Source: Mycolicibacterium sp. 018/SC-01/001
GTDB taxonomy: Bacteria > Actinomycetota > Actinomycetes > Mycobacteriales > Mycobacteriaceae
Direction of reading: 5' to 3'
DNA: 64,000 nucleotides
NCBI RefSeq assembly: GCF_007096635.1
Contig: NZ_VKAA01000009.1
Coordinates: 124,001 to 188,000 of the forward strand
Shown one piece after another: positions 1-9,631 of the stretch; the stretch's first letter is position 1; the number at the start of each line of letters is the position of its first letter. The notes under the pieces are model-generated. The model was not told the DNA's origin. It did no database searches and was given only the letters and a program-made list of their open reading frames with translations. The translations under genes were made by a program, and so were the position numbers.

Positions 1-587
1 ACCGTCGGCGAGGCCGTGCCGAGTCCCTCGTATCCGGGTTCGGCGCCACGCCCGATCGCGACGGCGTTGACGGTGATGCCGCGCACGCCGAAGTAGTGCG
101 CCTGCCCGGCCGTCCAGGTCGATACGGCCGCCTTGACGGCAGCGGCCGCACCACCCTCCTGCTGCGCGTCGTCGATCACGGTCACGATCGAGCCGCCCGA
201 CCTCAACTGGTCGCCGAGTGTCTGCACGGTCAGCACGGCGGAGAGCAGGCCCGCGTCGAAGATGCCGCGCCACTCGGCCGCACGATCGGCCAGGGTGTAG
301 GCGCGCGGATCGCCGTCGGGGATGCGGGGGGCGGGCACGTTGATGACGGTGTCGATGTGCGCCGGGAGCTGCCGTGCGGCCGCGGCGATCGACGCGGGGT
401 CGGTGGTGTCGACGACGACAGCGCCTGTCCCGAGACCTGCTCCGAGGTCCGTCTCGAGTTCTTTGGCCAGCAGCTCGACGTCGTCGGCGCGCCGGCCGGC
501 GACGATGACTCGGTGTCCGGCGGCACTGAAGTTCTCGGCGATGATGCGGCCCCGGTCGGTGTCGCATCCCGTGATCAGCACGTCCAT
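1..587 (-). CDS. SDR-fold oxidoreductase-like protein, C-terminus cut by window edge
   Basis: This is a short-chain dehydrogenase/reductase-like protein read on the minus strand and leaving the window at base 1. Two ATGs stand in tandem (590 and 587); an AGGAGG at 594-599 spaces better to the second. The N-terminus reads MDVLITGCDTDRGR, a Rossmann strand followed by a degraded glycine motif (classical TGxxxGxG). In the catalytic region the sequence is GGAAAAVKAAVSTW: the Lys is kept, but the usual Tyr four residues before it is Ala. The protein therefore probably binds nucleotide poorly or lacks classical SDR chemistry. The M. tuberculosis gene at the matching place near apa (Rv1856c) is also annotated as a possible oxidoreductase; substrate unknown. 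Confidence 0.75.
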   Translation of the reverse strand, partial: MDVLITGCDTDRGRIIAENFSAAGHRVIVAGRRADDVELLAKELETDLGAGLGTGAVVVDTTDPASIAAAARQLPAHIDTVINVPAPRIPDGDPRAYTLADRAAEWRGIFDAGLLSAVLTVQTLGDQLRSGGSIVTVIDDAQQEGGAAAAVKAAVSTWTAGQAHYFGVRGITVNAVAIGRGAEPGYEGLGTASPT

Positions 588-590
588 CAT

Positions 591-869
591 CGGCCTCCTG
601 TTGTGTTCGGCGCTGAACCCCAGCGAGCCCCGCCCATGTTACTGGACGGTAGCTAGCCGTCGGTCGCCGACGCGCCCGCGTCGGTAACGGCGCGTCGCGG
701 GCCTGCGATCACACTCATGAGCCCACGAGGGTCGCCCCTCGACGGCGTGCCGCAGTCTCTGCCACGCCCCGGGCTCTTTGTCGTGCCAGCAAACCGCTAA
801 CAGGCTTCTGCCAGCCAGTTCAAGAGGATCAGCAATATCACAATTTGGCACATTCTCAGCTGCATGCGC
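591..869. other. Intergenic stretch upstream of apa, no gene recognised
   Basis: About 280 bases separate the divergent SDR and apa genes. Open frames crossing it are shadows or upstream extensions without a ribosome binding site. The only element I can point to is the apa promoter at its right end. Confidence 0.5.
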
Positions 870-905
870 TTGCGTCACGCGTGTAACACGGTAGTTTCTT
901 CGGCA
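870..905 (+). promoter_or_regulatory. apa promoter, apparently leaderless
   Basis: A -35-like TTGCGT (870-875) and a -10 TAGTTT (892-897, fits TANNNT) are 16 nt apart. Seven nt after the -10 comes the ATG at 905, which has no Shine-Dalgarno. That spacing puts the transcription start at or beside the A of ATG, the usual layout of mycobacterial leaderless mRNAs. Inference from sequence only. Confidence 0.5.
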
Positions 906-1936
906 TGCGTGATCCAGCCAAGTCGTCACCCCGCCGGAAAGGCCTGCCGACGTCGATCGGGCTCGCCGCCATGACCGGCGCGACCGTCGCCGCGCTGACG
1001 CTGCCCGCCGTGGCGACAGCGCAGCCTGTGCCCACGCCACCGCCACCCGCGCCGGCGGCGCCGGGCGCACCCGCTCCGGCCGATCCCAACGCCCCGGTAC
1101 CACCTCCCGCGGCGCCGGCGCCTCCTGCGCCGCCCGCGGACCCCAACGCGCCGGCGCCGCCGCCAGCCGCGCCCGCGCCTCCCGCGGACCCCAACGCTCC
1201 GGTTCCGCCGGCCGACCCGAACGCCCCGGCACCTGCCCCGCCGCCCGCGCCCGAGCCGGGCCGCGTGGACAACGCCGCCGGCGGATTCAGCTACGTGGTG
1301 CCCGCCGGCTGGAAGGTGGCGGACGCTGCGCAGCTGTCGTACGGCCAGGCGCTGCTGAACAAGCTGCCCCCGGCCGGCTCCCCGCCGAACACGCCGGCGC
1401 CCAACGACACCAGCGTGCTGCTCGGCCGCCTCGACCTCAAACTGTTCGCCGGGGCCGAAACGGACAACACCAAGGCGGCCCAGCGTCTGGCCTCGGACAT
1501 GGGCGAGTTCTTCATGCCCTTCCCGGGAACCCGCATCAACCAGCAGACCGTTCCGCTCAACGCCAACGGCATGACGGGTGTCGCTGCGTCCTACGACGTC
1601 AAGTTCACCGACACGAACAAGCCGAACGGCCAGATCTGGGCCGGTGTGGTCGGCGCGCCGACGGCGCCGGGCACACCGCGCGGCCAACGGGCCCCCGAGC
1701 GGTGGTTCGTGGTCTGGCTCGGCACGGCGAACAATCCGATCCCGCAGGCCGAGGCCGTCACGTTGGCGAATTCGATCCGGCCCTGGACCCCGCCGCCCCC
1801 TCCGCCGCCGGCTCCGGTCGACCCGGCCGCTCCGCCGCCGCCTGCCGATCCGAATGCGCCGCCACCGCGGCCGGCCGTCGGCCAGCCGGTACCGGTCGAC
1901 CCGAACACCGCGCCGGGAATGTTGCCGCCGGCGTAG
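905..1936 (+). CDS. apa: Apa, secreted alanine/proline-rich antigen (MPT32 / 45-47 kDa family)
   Basis: Secreted fibronectin-attachment glycoprotein of mycobacteria, 343 aa. Residues 1-39 form a signal peptide (basic PRRKG, hydrophobic core, cut near ATA-QP). Residues 40-118 are Pro/Ala-rich with repeated ADPNAP units. The folded core (about 120-295) carries segments I recognise from M. tuberculosis Apa: [51 protein letters not shown] and [14 protein letters not shown] Pro-rich tail ends in LPPA. In M. tuberculosis the Pro-rich ends are O-mannosylated and modABC lies just upstream; here no mod genes are present and an SDR is the left neighbour. The ATG at 905 is supported by the leaderless promoter rather than by an SD. 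Confidence 0.95.
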   Translation: MRDPAKSSPRRKGLPTSIGLAAMTGATVAALTLPAVATAQPVPTPPPPAPAAPGAPAPADPNAPVPPPAAPAPPAPPADPNAPAPPPAAPAPPADPNAPVPPADPNAPAPAPPPAPEPGRVDNAAGGFSYVVPAGWKVADAAQLSYGQALLNKLPPAGSPPNTPAPNDTSVLLGRLDLKLFAGAETDNTKAAQRLASDMGEFFMPFPGTRINQQTVPLNANGMTGVAASYDVKFTDTNKPNGQIWAGVVGAPTAPGTPRGQRAPERWFVVWLGTANNPIPQAEAVTLANSIRPWTPPPPPPPAPVDPAAPPPPADPNAPPPRPAVGQPVPVDPNTAPGMLPPA

Positions 1937-2057
1937 CGACGATCACCGTCTGATCGTGTCCGATCCTGTCGAGTAATCGTGACCTTTCCGGGCTATACCG
2001 GAGTCAGGCCCGGGTGCTGCCGCAGCCGGGCCTGACTGCGACAGGCAGGAGATCGAC

Positions 2058-2378
2058 ATGTTCACCACCTCCACCGACATCGTGGCGGCGACGGAGCATC
2101 TGGCGCGTTCGACCACGCAGACCAGCGTGGGTTGGATCGGCTACATCATCATCGGCGCGCTCGCCGGCTGGATCGCCGGCAAGATCGTCAAAGGTTCGGG
2201 CTCGGGCATCCTGATGAACATCGTCATCGGCGTGATCGGTGCGTTGATCGGCGGCTTCCTGCTCAGCTTCTTCCTCGACACCGCGGGCGGCGGCTGGTGG
2301 TTCACGCTGTTCACCGCGATCCTCGGCTCGGTGATCCTGCTCTGGATCGTCGGGATGGTGCAGGGGCGCCGCACCTAG
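2058..2378 (+). CDS. GlsB/YeaQ/YmgE-family small membrane protein
   Basis: Small integral membrane protein of the transglycosylase-associated family (PF04226), 106 aa, similar in size to Rv1861, which also follows apa. After a polar N-terminus (1-23) there are three hydrophobic spans: about 24-42 (GWIGYIIIGALAGWIAGKIV), 49-73 (GILMNIVIGVIGALIGGFLLSFF) and 80-101 (WWFTLFTAILGSVILLWIVGMV). The glycine-rich spans with GALAGWIAGKI and IGVIGALIGG are the family signature. The start ATG follows GGCAGGAGATCGAC, a good ribosome site. Family members are tied to general stress responses, but the molecular role is unknown. Confidence 0.85.
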   Translation: MFTTSTDIVAATEHLARSTTQTSVGWIGYIIIGALAGWIAGKIVKGSGSGILMNIVIGVIGALIGGFLLSFFLDTAGGGWWFTLFTAILGSVILLWIVGMVQGRRT

Positions 2379-2409
2379 GAGCACCCGGGGTGGTCGGAGC
2401 CGGGCGCGT

Positions 2410-3177
2410 CTAGCTGAGGTGCCACACCAGCGCCGCGGCCAGCGCGCCGAGCCCGTTGAGCGACCAGTGCAGCGCGATCGGCGCGATCAGGCTGCCGCTG
2501 CGCCGGCGTAACCAGGTGAAGACGAATCCGGCTGCCGCCGTGGCGAGTACGGCCCCCACCACGCCGGCGATCATGCCGAAGACGCCGCCGCCGAGAACGC
2601 GGGTGAAGCCGACGTTGCTGGCGGTGAGCCCGAGCGACGTGGCGATGTGCCACAGCCCGAACAGCAGCGAGCCGGCTGCCGCCACACCGCGGAACCCCCA
2701 GGCGCGATCCAGTGCGCCGTGCAGGACGCCGCGGAAAGCGAGCTCTTCGGGGATCACGGTCTGCAGCGGGATGATCACCATCGACGCGATCAGCGCCCCC
2801 GACAGCGTCGCGTAGTGGTTGTTCAGGAACATCGGCCGGGTCCAGGGCAGCAGCGCGCCGACGGCGATCACGGTGCCGACCACCGCGACGGCCCCCACCG
2901 CGTACCCGGCACCCGAGCGCCAGTGCTCGCGGCCCAGGCCCAGTTCGTGCCAGCCCAACCCGCGGGAGCGGACCAGCGCCACCAGACCGACCGCGGCGAT
3001 CGGTACCACGGCGACATTGGCCCACGGCGTGGTGAAGTGCGCGATCAGGTTCGTCAGCGCGAGGACGACGACGACGACACCGATGTCGACGTAGGCGCGC
3101 ACGTGGTGCAACGCCGCCAACTGCTCCACCAGCGGGTGGGGCTCGGCATGGGCGTCGGCCCCGGACACAACCGTCAT
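2410..3177 (-). CDS. CPBP-family intramembrane metalloprotease (CAAX protease type)
   Basis: Polytopic membrane protein of 255 aa with the three motifs of the Abi/CPBP family (PF02517): EELAFR at 144-149 (Glu-Glu-x3-Arg), FGLWH at 173-177 and HWSLN at 237-241. These supply the metal ligands and catalytic Glu of Rce1-like proteases. About seven hydrophobic segments are visible. Position and size match Rv1863c of M. tuberculosis. Substrate unknown; bacterial members act in bacteriocin immunity or protein maturation, and neither is indicated here. It converges on the upstream small membrane protein gene and stands alone. Confidence 0.85.
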   Translation of the reverse strand: MTVVSGADAHAEPHPLVEQLAALHHVRAYVDIGVVVVVLALTNLIAHFTTPWANVAVVPIAAVGLVALVRSRGLGWHELGLGREHWRSGAGYAVGAVAVVGTVIAVGALLPWTRPMFLNNHYATLSGALIASMVIIPLQTVIPEELAFRGVLHGALDRAWGFRGVAAAGSLLFGLWHIATSLGLTASNVGFTRVLGGGVFGMIAGVVGAVLATAAAGFVFTWLRRRSGSLIAPIALHWSLNGLGALAAALVWHLS

Positions 3178-3288
3178 AACCGGCTCAGAATACCCAAGCC
3201 GGCGATCACCGCAGGTCAGCTACTCGTTGTCGCCACCGGTGTCGAAGTCGGCGCCTGCGACACCAAAGCCGGATTCGCGCGCGGCGGG

Positions 3289-5691
3289 TCACACCCAGTC
3301 CTTCACCTCGCCGATGTCGTCACCGTGAGCGCGGGTGTACTCCCGCGCGGCGATCCGCTTGTCGGCCATCTGCTGGCGCAGCGTCGCGCAGCGCGGACCG
3401 AGCGAGGGCACGCGGTCGATGACGTCCATCACCAGGTGGTAGCGGTCCAGGTCGTTGAGCATCACCATGTCGAACGGCGTCGTCGTGGTGCCCTCCTCCT
3501 TGTAGCCGCGCACGTGCAGATTGGCGTGACCGGTCCGCCGGTAGGTCAGGCGGTGGATCAGCCACGGATAGCCGTGGTAGGCGAAGATGATCGGCCGGTC
3601 CGTCGTGAAGATCATGTCGAAGTCCCGGGTGGACAGCCCGTGGGGATGCTCGGTGTCGTCCTGCAGGCGCATCAGGTCGACGACGTTGACGAAGCGCACC
3701 AACAGATCGGGCAGGTGCTGGCGCAGGATGTCGGCGGCGGCCAGCGCCTCCAGCGTCGGGATGTCACCAGCAGAGGCCAGCACCACATCCGGATCGGTGC
3801 CCAACTCCTCGCTGCCGGCCCATTCCCAGATGCCGAGACCGCGCGTGCAGTGCGCGATCGCCTGCTCCATCGTCAGGTAGGTGGGGGAGGGCTGCTTGCC
3901 CGCGACGACGACGTTGACGTACTGGCGTGAGCGCAGGCAGTGGTCGTAGGTGGACAGCAGCGTGTTGGCGTCCGGGGGCAGATAGACGCGCACCACGTGC
4001 GCGCTCTTGTTGACGACGTGGTCGATGAAGCCGGGATCCTGGTGGGAGAACCCGTTGTGGTCCTGCCGCCAGACATGGCTGGAGAGAAGGTAATTTAGGC
4101 TCGCGATGGGCCGGCGCCAGGGAATCCGGTCGGTGACCTTGAGCCATTTGGCGTGCTGGTTGAGCATCGAGTCCACGATGTGGATGAACGCCTCGTAGCA
4201 GTTGAACAGGCCGTGCCGCCCGGTCAGCAGGTAGCCCTCGAGCCAGCCTTGGCACTGGTGTTCCGACAGCATCTCGACCACACGGCCGACGCGGGCCAGG
4301 TGCTCGTCGACCTCCGGGCCGATCAGGTCGGCGTTCCACTGCTTGTCGGTGGCGTCGTAGACCGCCTGCAGACGGTTCGATGCCGTCTCGTCGGGACCGA
4401 AGATGCGGAAGTTGTCCGGATTGAGCCGGATCACTTCGGTGAGCCAGTGCCCGAGCACCCGCGTGGCCTCGACGACGGTCGCGCCGGGCGCGGGCACCTC
4501 CACACCGAACTCGCGGAAATCGGGCAGGCGCAGATCCCGCAGCAGCAATCCGCCGTTGGCGTGCGGGTTGTCGCTCATTCGCAGCGGACCGTCGGGCGCC
4601 AGCGCTGCGATGTCGTCGTGCAACCGGCCCTCGTCGTCGAACAGCTCTTCGGGCCGGTAGGACGCGAGCCAGTCGCCGAGGACGGCGAGGTGCTCGGCGG
4701 TGTCGCGCGCGTTGGCCAGGGGCACCTGATGTGCGCGCCAGGAGCCGGTGGTCTTGTTGCCGTCGATGACGGCGGGCCCGGTCCACCCCTTCGGGGTTCG
4801 GAACACGATCATCGGCCACGCCGGGCGGGAGGTGTCGCCGTCGGCGGCGCGGGCCTTGATCGCGGCGATCTCGTCGAGCACGTCGTCGAGCAGTGCGGCG
4901 AAGCGCCGGTGCGCGTCGAAACGCGTGTCCTGCGACGCTTCGTCGGGGTCGTCGGGCACCTCGAAGAAGTACGGTGTGTGCCCGTACCCGACCATCAGAC
5001 TGCGCAACTCGTCCTCGGGGATGCGCGCGAGCACGGTCGGGTTGGCGATCTTGTAGCCGTTGAGATGCAGGATCGGCAGCACCACACCGTCGTGCGCAGG
5101 GTTGGCCAGCTTGTTCGAATGCCAGCTGGTGGCCAGCGGTCCCGTCTCGGCCTCGCCGTCGCCGACGACGGCGGCCACCAGCAGATCGGGGTTGTCGAAC
5201 GCCGCGCCGTAGGCGTGGGAGAGCGCGTACCCCAGTTCGCCGCCCTCGTGGATCGAGCCCGGGGTCTCCGGTGCCACATGGGACGGAATGCCTCCCGGGA
5301 AGGAGAACTGCCGGAACAGCCTGCGCATCCCCTCGGCGTCGGGGGTGATGTCGGAGTAGATCTCGCTGTAGGTGCCGTCGAGATAGGCGTTGGCGACCAA
5401 CCCCGGACCGCCGTGTCCGGGTCCGGTGACGTAGATCGTCGACTGAGCCCGCTCGGCGATCACCCGGTTGAGGTGTGCGTAGAGGAAGTTCAGGCCGGGT
5501 GTGGTGCCCCAGTGTCCGAGCAGGCGCGGCTTGACGTTCTCGCGTGCCAGCGGGGTGCGCAGCAGCGGGTTGTCGAGCAGGTAGATCTGGCCGACCGACA
5601 GGTAGTTCGCGGCGCGCCACCACCGATCCAGCCGGGCCACCGTCTCGTCGCTGATCTCGTGTCGGTCCACGGTCGTCCAGGCTGTCGTCAT
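3289..5691 (-). CDS. xfp: Xylulose-5-phosphate/fructose-6-phosphate phosphoketolase
   Basis: Thiamine-diphosphate enzyme that cleaves xylulose 5-phosphate or fructose 6-phosphate with phosphate to acetyl phosphate plus a C3 or C4 sugar phosphate. The 800-aa length is typical. The N-terminal domain shows [44 protein letters not shown] and GDGEAETGP (ThDP/metal binding); the middle has [12 protein letters not shown] and the C-terminus the [24 protein letters not shown] segment of the family. A GGGAAGGCGACG ribosome site precedes the ATG. No acetate kinase or phosphate acetyltransferase gene lies nearby, so acetyl phosphate use must be encoded elsewhere. It is divergent from the CoA-transferase gene. 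Confidence 0.95.
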   Translation of the reverse strand: MTTAWTTVDRHEISDETVARLDRWWRAANYLSVGQIYLLDNPLLRTPLARENVKPRLLGHWGTTPGLNFLYAHLNRVIAERAQSTIYVTGPGHGGPGLVANAYLDGTYSEIYSDITPDAEGMRRLFRQFSFPGGIPSHVAPETPGSIHEGGELGYALSHAYGAAFDNPDLLVAAVVGDGEAETGPLATSWHSNKLANPAHDGVVLPILHLNGYKIANPTVLARIPEDELRSLMVGYGHTPYFFEVPDDPDEASQDTRFDAHRRFAALLDDVLDEIAAIKARAADGDTSRPAWPMIVFRTPKGWTGPAVIDGNKTTGSWRAHQVPLANARDTAEHLAVLGDWLASYRPEELFDDEGRLHDDIAALAPDGPLRMSDNPHANGGLLLRDLRLPDFREFGVEVPAPGATVVEATRVLGHWLTEVIRLNPDNFRIFGPDETASNRLQAVYDATDKQWNADLIGPEVDEHLARVGRVVEMLSEHQCQGWLEGYLLTGRHGLFNCYEAFIHIVDSMLNQHAKWLKVTDRIPWRRPIASLNYLLSSHVWRQDHNGFSHQDPGFIDHVVNKSAHVVRVYLPPDANTLLSTYDHCLRSRQYVNVVVAGKQPSPTYLTMEQAIAHCTRGLGIWEWAGSEELGTDPDVVLASAGDIPTLEALAAADILRQHLPDLLVRFVNVVDLMRLQDDTEHPHGLSTRDFDMIFTTDRPIIFAYHGYPWLIHRLTYRRTGHANLHVRGYKEEGTTTTPFDMVMLNDLDRYHLVMDVIDRVPSLGPRCATLRQQMADKRIAAREYTRAHGDDIGEVKDWV

Positions 5692-5806
5692 CGTCGCCTT
5701 CCCACATCCCCATCCAACTCACGATCGGCGGACCGTCAACCCGTACCCGATGAGCGGCGGGTTAACCTGTGCGCCGACGGGCACCACAGGAGGGCGGGCA
5801 CCAGCG

Positions 5807-8152
5807 ATGGGCGGAGCGCGATTGCTGACCTCCGTGCGCGTGCTCGACCTGTCGGTGGGTACGGGTGACGGGGTGGGACGCATCCTGGCCGATCTCGGGG
5901 CCGACGTGCTCAAGGTGGAGCCGCCCGCGGGCAGCGCCGCGCGGAAGGCGGAGCCCACGATCGCGGGTTGTGGAATCGGTTTCGCACTGGACAATGCGAA
6001 CAAGCGGCTGGCGACGCTCGATCCGGCCGTTCCGGCGGACCGGGACAGGCTGCTGCACCTCGCAGCGGACGCCGACATCCTGATCGACAGCGGAAACCCC
6101 GGCGGTGCAACGGTTTTCGGCACGTCCGCGCTGGAGCTGGCCGACCGCTTCCCCCGGCTGGTCGTGTTGTCGGTCACCGATTTCGGACTGAGCGGCCCGA
6201 AAGCGTCCTGGCGCGGCAACGATGCCGTGTTCTACGCCCTCTCCTCGGCGCTGTCCCGCACGGGACCGACCAGCGGGACACCGGTGCTGCCGCCCGTCGG
6301 CGTCGGCTCCGCGACGGCGACGGTGCAGGCGGCGTGGGCGACATTGGTGGCCTACTACAACAGAACCCGCAGCGGCACAGGCGAATTCATCGATTTCGCA
6401 CTGTTCGAGGCGGTGGTGCAGGCACTCGACCCGCCGTACGGTTCCGAGGGTCAGGCCGCTGTCGGACTCAAACCGCCGACCGCGCTGTGGCGTGGCCGTC
6501 CCCGGAACCAGCAGATCTACCCGATCTTCGGCTGCCGCGACGGCCATGTACGGATCTGCCTGCTGTCCCCGCGGCAGTGGCGCGGCATGTTCGCCTGGCT
6601 GGGGGAGCCACCGCGCTTCGCGGGGCCCGAATTCGAGACGATCGCGGCACGGTACGCGGCGTCTGCCGACCTGAACGCGGCGATCGCCGCGGCGTTCGGT
6701 CCGCAGTCGATGGAGGACCTCGTCGCTGCGGGCCGGGAGTACGGCGTGCCGATTGCCGCGGTCCGCACGCCGGCGGAAGCGTTGCGCGCCGAGCACTTCC
6801 GCGTCACCGGGGCCCTGGCCGCGATGCCGCTCATGCCGGATGCGACGGTGACCATGCCGCTCGGCCCCGTCACCGTCGACGGTGAGCGTCTCGGATTCCG
6901 TTCTCCTGCTTCGCCCGTCGGGACCGACGACCCCTCCTGGCCGCGACCCGCGACGCCCGTGGCAACAGAATCGTCCCCGCCCGATCGTCCGTTCGCCGGC
7001 CTGCGCATCCTCGACCTCGGTGTGATCGTCGCGGGCGGTGAACTCGGCCGGCTCTTCGCCGATCTCGGCGCCGAGGTGATCAAGGTCGAGAGCGCCGCCT
7101 ACCCCGACGGGCTGCGGCAGACCCCGGCGGGTATGGCGCTGAGCCGGTCCTGGGCACTGACCCATCGCAACGAGTACAGCCTGGGGCTCGATCTGCGGGA
7201 TGCGCGCGGTGCGCAGCTGTTCGCCGAGCTGGTCGCCGAGGCCGACGCGGTGTTCGCCAACTTCAAGCCGGGAACCCTGGCAGCACTGGGCTTTTCGATG
7301 GATCGGCTGCGCGAGATCAATCCTGACATCGTGCTGGCCGAGAGCAGCGCCTACGGCGACCACGGGCCGTGGAGCGCCCAGATGGGCTATGGACCGCTGG
7401 TGCGCGCGTCCACCGGCATCACGCGATTGTGGACATCCCCGGACGCGCCGCCCGGCGAGTTCTTCGATGCCACGACGATCTTCCCCGACCACGTCGTGGG
7501 CCGGTGGACCGCGGTCGCGGCGCTGGCCGCGCTGATCCGCCGCGACCGCGACGGCGGCGGTGCGCACGTGCACCTGTCGCAGGCCGAGGTGGCGATCAAT
7601 CAGCTGGCGGACCGCTACATCGTCGAATCCGCCCGTGCAGCAGGTCTTCCCGTTACCGAGGACGGTACCGTGCACGCCGTGTGCCCGTGCGCGGGTGATG
7701 ACGAATGGTGCGTGATCTCGGTGCCAGGCGCCACCGAGCGTGCCGCCCTCGCCACACTGCTGGGCGAGGACCTGCCCGCGGGACGGTCGGCGATGATCGC
7801 CGCGCTCGGGGCGTGGACGTCCGGCCGCGACAAGAACGACGTCGCCGAGCTCCTGCAACAGCACGGAGTTCCTGCGGCGCCGATGAACCGGGCGGCCGAT
7901 GTGCCCGCGGATCCGCAGGTGCAGCACCGCCGGCTCTACGACGAGCTCGTCCACCCGCTGCTGGAGCGCCCGATTCCCGCGGAGACCGCGCCGGCTCCCT
8001 ATCGTCGCATCCCCCGCGCGCCGCTGCGTCCGGCACCGATGCCGGGCGAGCACACCCGCCAGATCTGCACGCACGTGCTCGGCCTGACACCCCAGCGCAT
8101 CGACGAGCTGGTGGCCGCGGGTGTGCTGTTCGACTACCACCAGGAAGGTTGA
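5807..8152 (+). CDS. Duplicated-domain family III CoA transferase (CaiB/BaiF type)
   Basis: 781-aa protein made of two tandem CaiB/BaiF CoA-transferase domains, roughly residues 5-375 and 385-770. Each starts with the family fold (VRVLDLSVGTGDGVGRILADLGADVLKVE and LRILDLGVIVAGGELGRLFADLGAEVIKVE). The Asp of the family active site (NPDIVLAESSAYGDHGP region) is only partly conserved in the first half, suggesting one domain does the chemistry. I chose ATG 5807 rather than the in-frame start at 5750: an AGGAGG sits at 5788-5793 and the length then matches Rv1866 (about 778 aa). It probably activates an unknown carboxylic acid together with the downstream thiolase-like protein, whose gene starts 3 nt after this stop. 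Confidence 0.85.
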   Translation: MGGARLLTSVRVLDLSVGTGDGVGRILADLGADVLKVEPPAGSAARKAEPTIAGCGIGFALDNANKRLATLDPAVPADRDRLLHLAADADILIDSGNPGGATVFGTSALELADRFPRLVVLSVTDFGLSGPKASWRGNDAVFYALSSALSRTGPTSGTPVLPPVGVGSATATVQAAWATLVAYYNRTRSGTGEFIDFALFEAVVQALDPPYGSEGQAAVGLKPPTALWRGRPRNQQIYPIFGCRDGHVRICLLSPRQWRGMFAWLGEPPRFAGPEFETIAARYAASADLNAAIAAAFGPQSMEDLVAAGREYGVPIAAVRTPAEALRAEHFRVTGALAAMPLMPDATVTMPLGPVTVDGERLGFRSPASPVGTDDPSWPRPATPVATESSPPDRPFAGLRILDLGVIVAGGELGRLFADLGAEVIKVESAAYPDGLRQTPAGMALSRSWALTHRNEYSLGLDLRDARGAQLFAELVAEADAVFANFKPGTLAALGFSMDRLREINPDIVLAESSAYGDHGPWSAQMGYGPLVRASTGITRLWTSPDAPPGEFFDATTIFPDHVVGRWTAVAALAALIRRDRDGGGAHVHLSQAEVAINQLADRYIVESARAAGLPVTEDGTVHAVCPCAGDDEWCVISVPGATERAALATLLGEDLPAGRSAMIAALGAWTSGRDKNDVAELLQQHGVPAAPMNRAADVPADPQVQHRRLYDELVHPLLERPIPAETAPAPYRRIPRAPLRPAPMPGEHTRQICTHVLGLTPQRIDELVAAGVLFDYHQEG

Positions 8153-8155
8153 TCC

Positions 8156-9631
8156 GTGCCCCTTGAACCCAGAACGCCGGTCCTCGTCGGCTACGGCCAG
8201 GTCAATCAGCACTCGGAGAGCCCGGACGTCGAGCCCGCCGACCTGATGGTCGCAGCGGCGCGCGAGGCCGCCGATCCGCGGGTGCTGGCCGCTGTCGACG
8301 CGGTGCGGGTGGTCAACCTGCTCTCATGGCGCTACCGCGACGCCGGACTGCTGGTCGCGCAGCGGATCGGCGCGGAGAAGGCCGCGACCCGCTACACCGG
8401 GATCGGCGGCAACGTCCCGCAGACACTCGTGAATCAGGCCTGCCTGGACATCCAGCAGGGCCGCGCCGATGTCGTGCTGATCGCGGGCGCCGAGACGTGG
8501 CGGACAAAGACGAAGATGCGCGCGGCAGGCACGAAGGCGAGGTGGACGCACCAGGACGACACGGTGCCGCTGGCACCCGGATCGGACGATGTGATGCCGA
8601 TGGCAGGTCCCGGCGATCTGAAGATCCACCTCGACCGGCCGGCGTACGTGTACCCGATGTTCGAGCAGTCGGTCCGCATCGCTGCAGGGGAATCCGCCGA
8701 GGCGCACCGGCAACGCATCGGCGCGTTGTGGGCCCAGTTCTCCGAAGTGGCCGCGCGCAATCCGCACGCGTGGAATAGGCAGGCCTACAGCGCGCAGGAC
8801 ATCTACGAGCCGTCGGCGCAGAACCGGATGATCAGCTGGCCGTACACCAAGCTGATGAACTCCAACAACATGGTCGACCAGGGGGCCGCACTGATCGTGG
8901 TGTCGGCAGAGAAGGCCGATCACTTGCAGATTCCCAGGGAGCGTTGGGTTTTCCCGTATGCCGGTACCGACGCCCATGACACCTACGCGATCGGGGAGCG
9001 TGCGGAGTTCCACACGTCGCCGGCGATCCGCGTCGCGGGCCGCCGCGCGCTCGACCTGGCCGGCGTCGGTATCGACGAGATGGATCTCGTCGACGTGTAC
9101 TCGTGCTTCCCGTCGGCGGTCCAGGTGGCGGCCGCCGAACTCGGTCTGCCCGTCGGCGATCCCGACAGGCCGCTGACCGTCACGGGAGGCCTGACGTTCG
9201 CCGGCGGACCCTGGAACAACTACGTCACGCACTCCATCGCGACGATGGCCGAGCAGCTCGCCGCCAGCCCCGGCGCGCGCGGCTTCATCACCGCCAACGG
9301 CGGTTACCTCACCAAGCACAGTTTCGGCGTGTACGGCACGGAGCCGCCACAGCACGAATTCCGGTGGGAGAACGTCCAGGACACCGTCGACCGGGAACCG
9401 ACCCGCACCGAACTGGTCGACTGGACCGGGGCCGGCACGGTGGAGACGTGGACGGTGCCCTTCGACCGCGACGGTGAGCCCGAGAAGGCGTTCCTGGCGG
9501 TGCGCACCCCCAGCGACGACCGGGTGCTGGCGGTCATCACCGACGCCGATGCCGCCAGGGCGGCGGTCACTGACGACATCGCCGGAGCGGCTGTGCACGT
9601 GCGCGCCGACGGCACCGCGTCACTGGACTGA
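8156..9631 (+). CDS. Thiolase-superfamily acetyl-CoA acetyltransferase-like protein
   Basis: 491-aa thiolase-fold protein, close in size and order to Rv1867, which also follows the double CoA transferase. Features are VLVGYGQVNQ at the N-terminus, NQACLDIQQGRADVVLIAGAE (position of the thiolase nucleophile Cys), a NSNNMVDQGAALIVVS segment, DLVDVYSCFPSAVQVAAAELG and the GGLTFAGGPWNNYVTHSIATMAEQL segment of SCP-x/Rv1867-like proteins. A C-terminal OB-like extension follows residue 400. GTG start with AGGAAGG just upstream, 3 nt after the preceding stop, so the pair is one operon. The role is inferred as acyl-CoA cleavage or condensation; substrate unknown. Confidence 0.8.
   Translation: MPLEPRTPVLVGYGQVNQHSESPDVEPADLMVAAAREAADPRVLAAVDAVRVVNLLSWRYRDAGLLVAQRIGAEKAATRYTGIGGNVPQTLVNQACLDIQQGRADVVLIAGAETWRTKTKMRAAGTKARWTHQDDTVPLAPGSDDVMPMAGPGDLKIHLDRPAYVYPMFEQSVRIAAGESAEAHRQRIGALWAQFSEVAARNPHAWNRQAYSAQDIYEPSAQNRMISWPYTKLMNSNNMVDQGAALIVVSAEKADHLQIPRERWVFPYAGTDAHDTYAIGERAEFHTSPAIRVAGRRALDLAGVGIDEMDLVDVYSCFPSAVQVAAAELGLPVGDPDRPLTVTGGLTFAGGPWNNYVTHSIATMAEQLAASPGARGFITANGGYLTKHSFGVYGTEPPQHEFRWENVQDTVDREPTRTELVDWTGAGTVETWTVPFDRDGEPEKAFLAVRTPSDDRVLAVITDADAARAAVTDDIAGAAVHVRADGTASLD

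Noticed and set aside
1081..1245. Repeated GACCCCAACGCG-like units that might look like a CRISPR array
   Set aside because: They encode the ADPNAP repeats of Apa in frame, with no unique spacers.
5762..8212. 816-aa open frame on the minus strand opposite the CoA transferase gene
   Set aside because: High GC opens long antisense frames. It has no family motifs and is rich in Arg/His/Gly, while the plus strand has clear domain signatures and a ribosome site.
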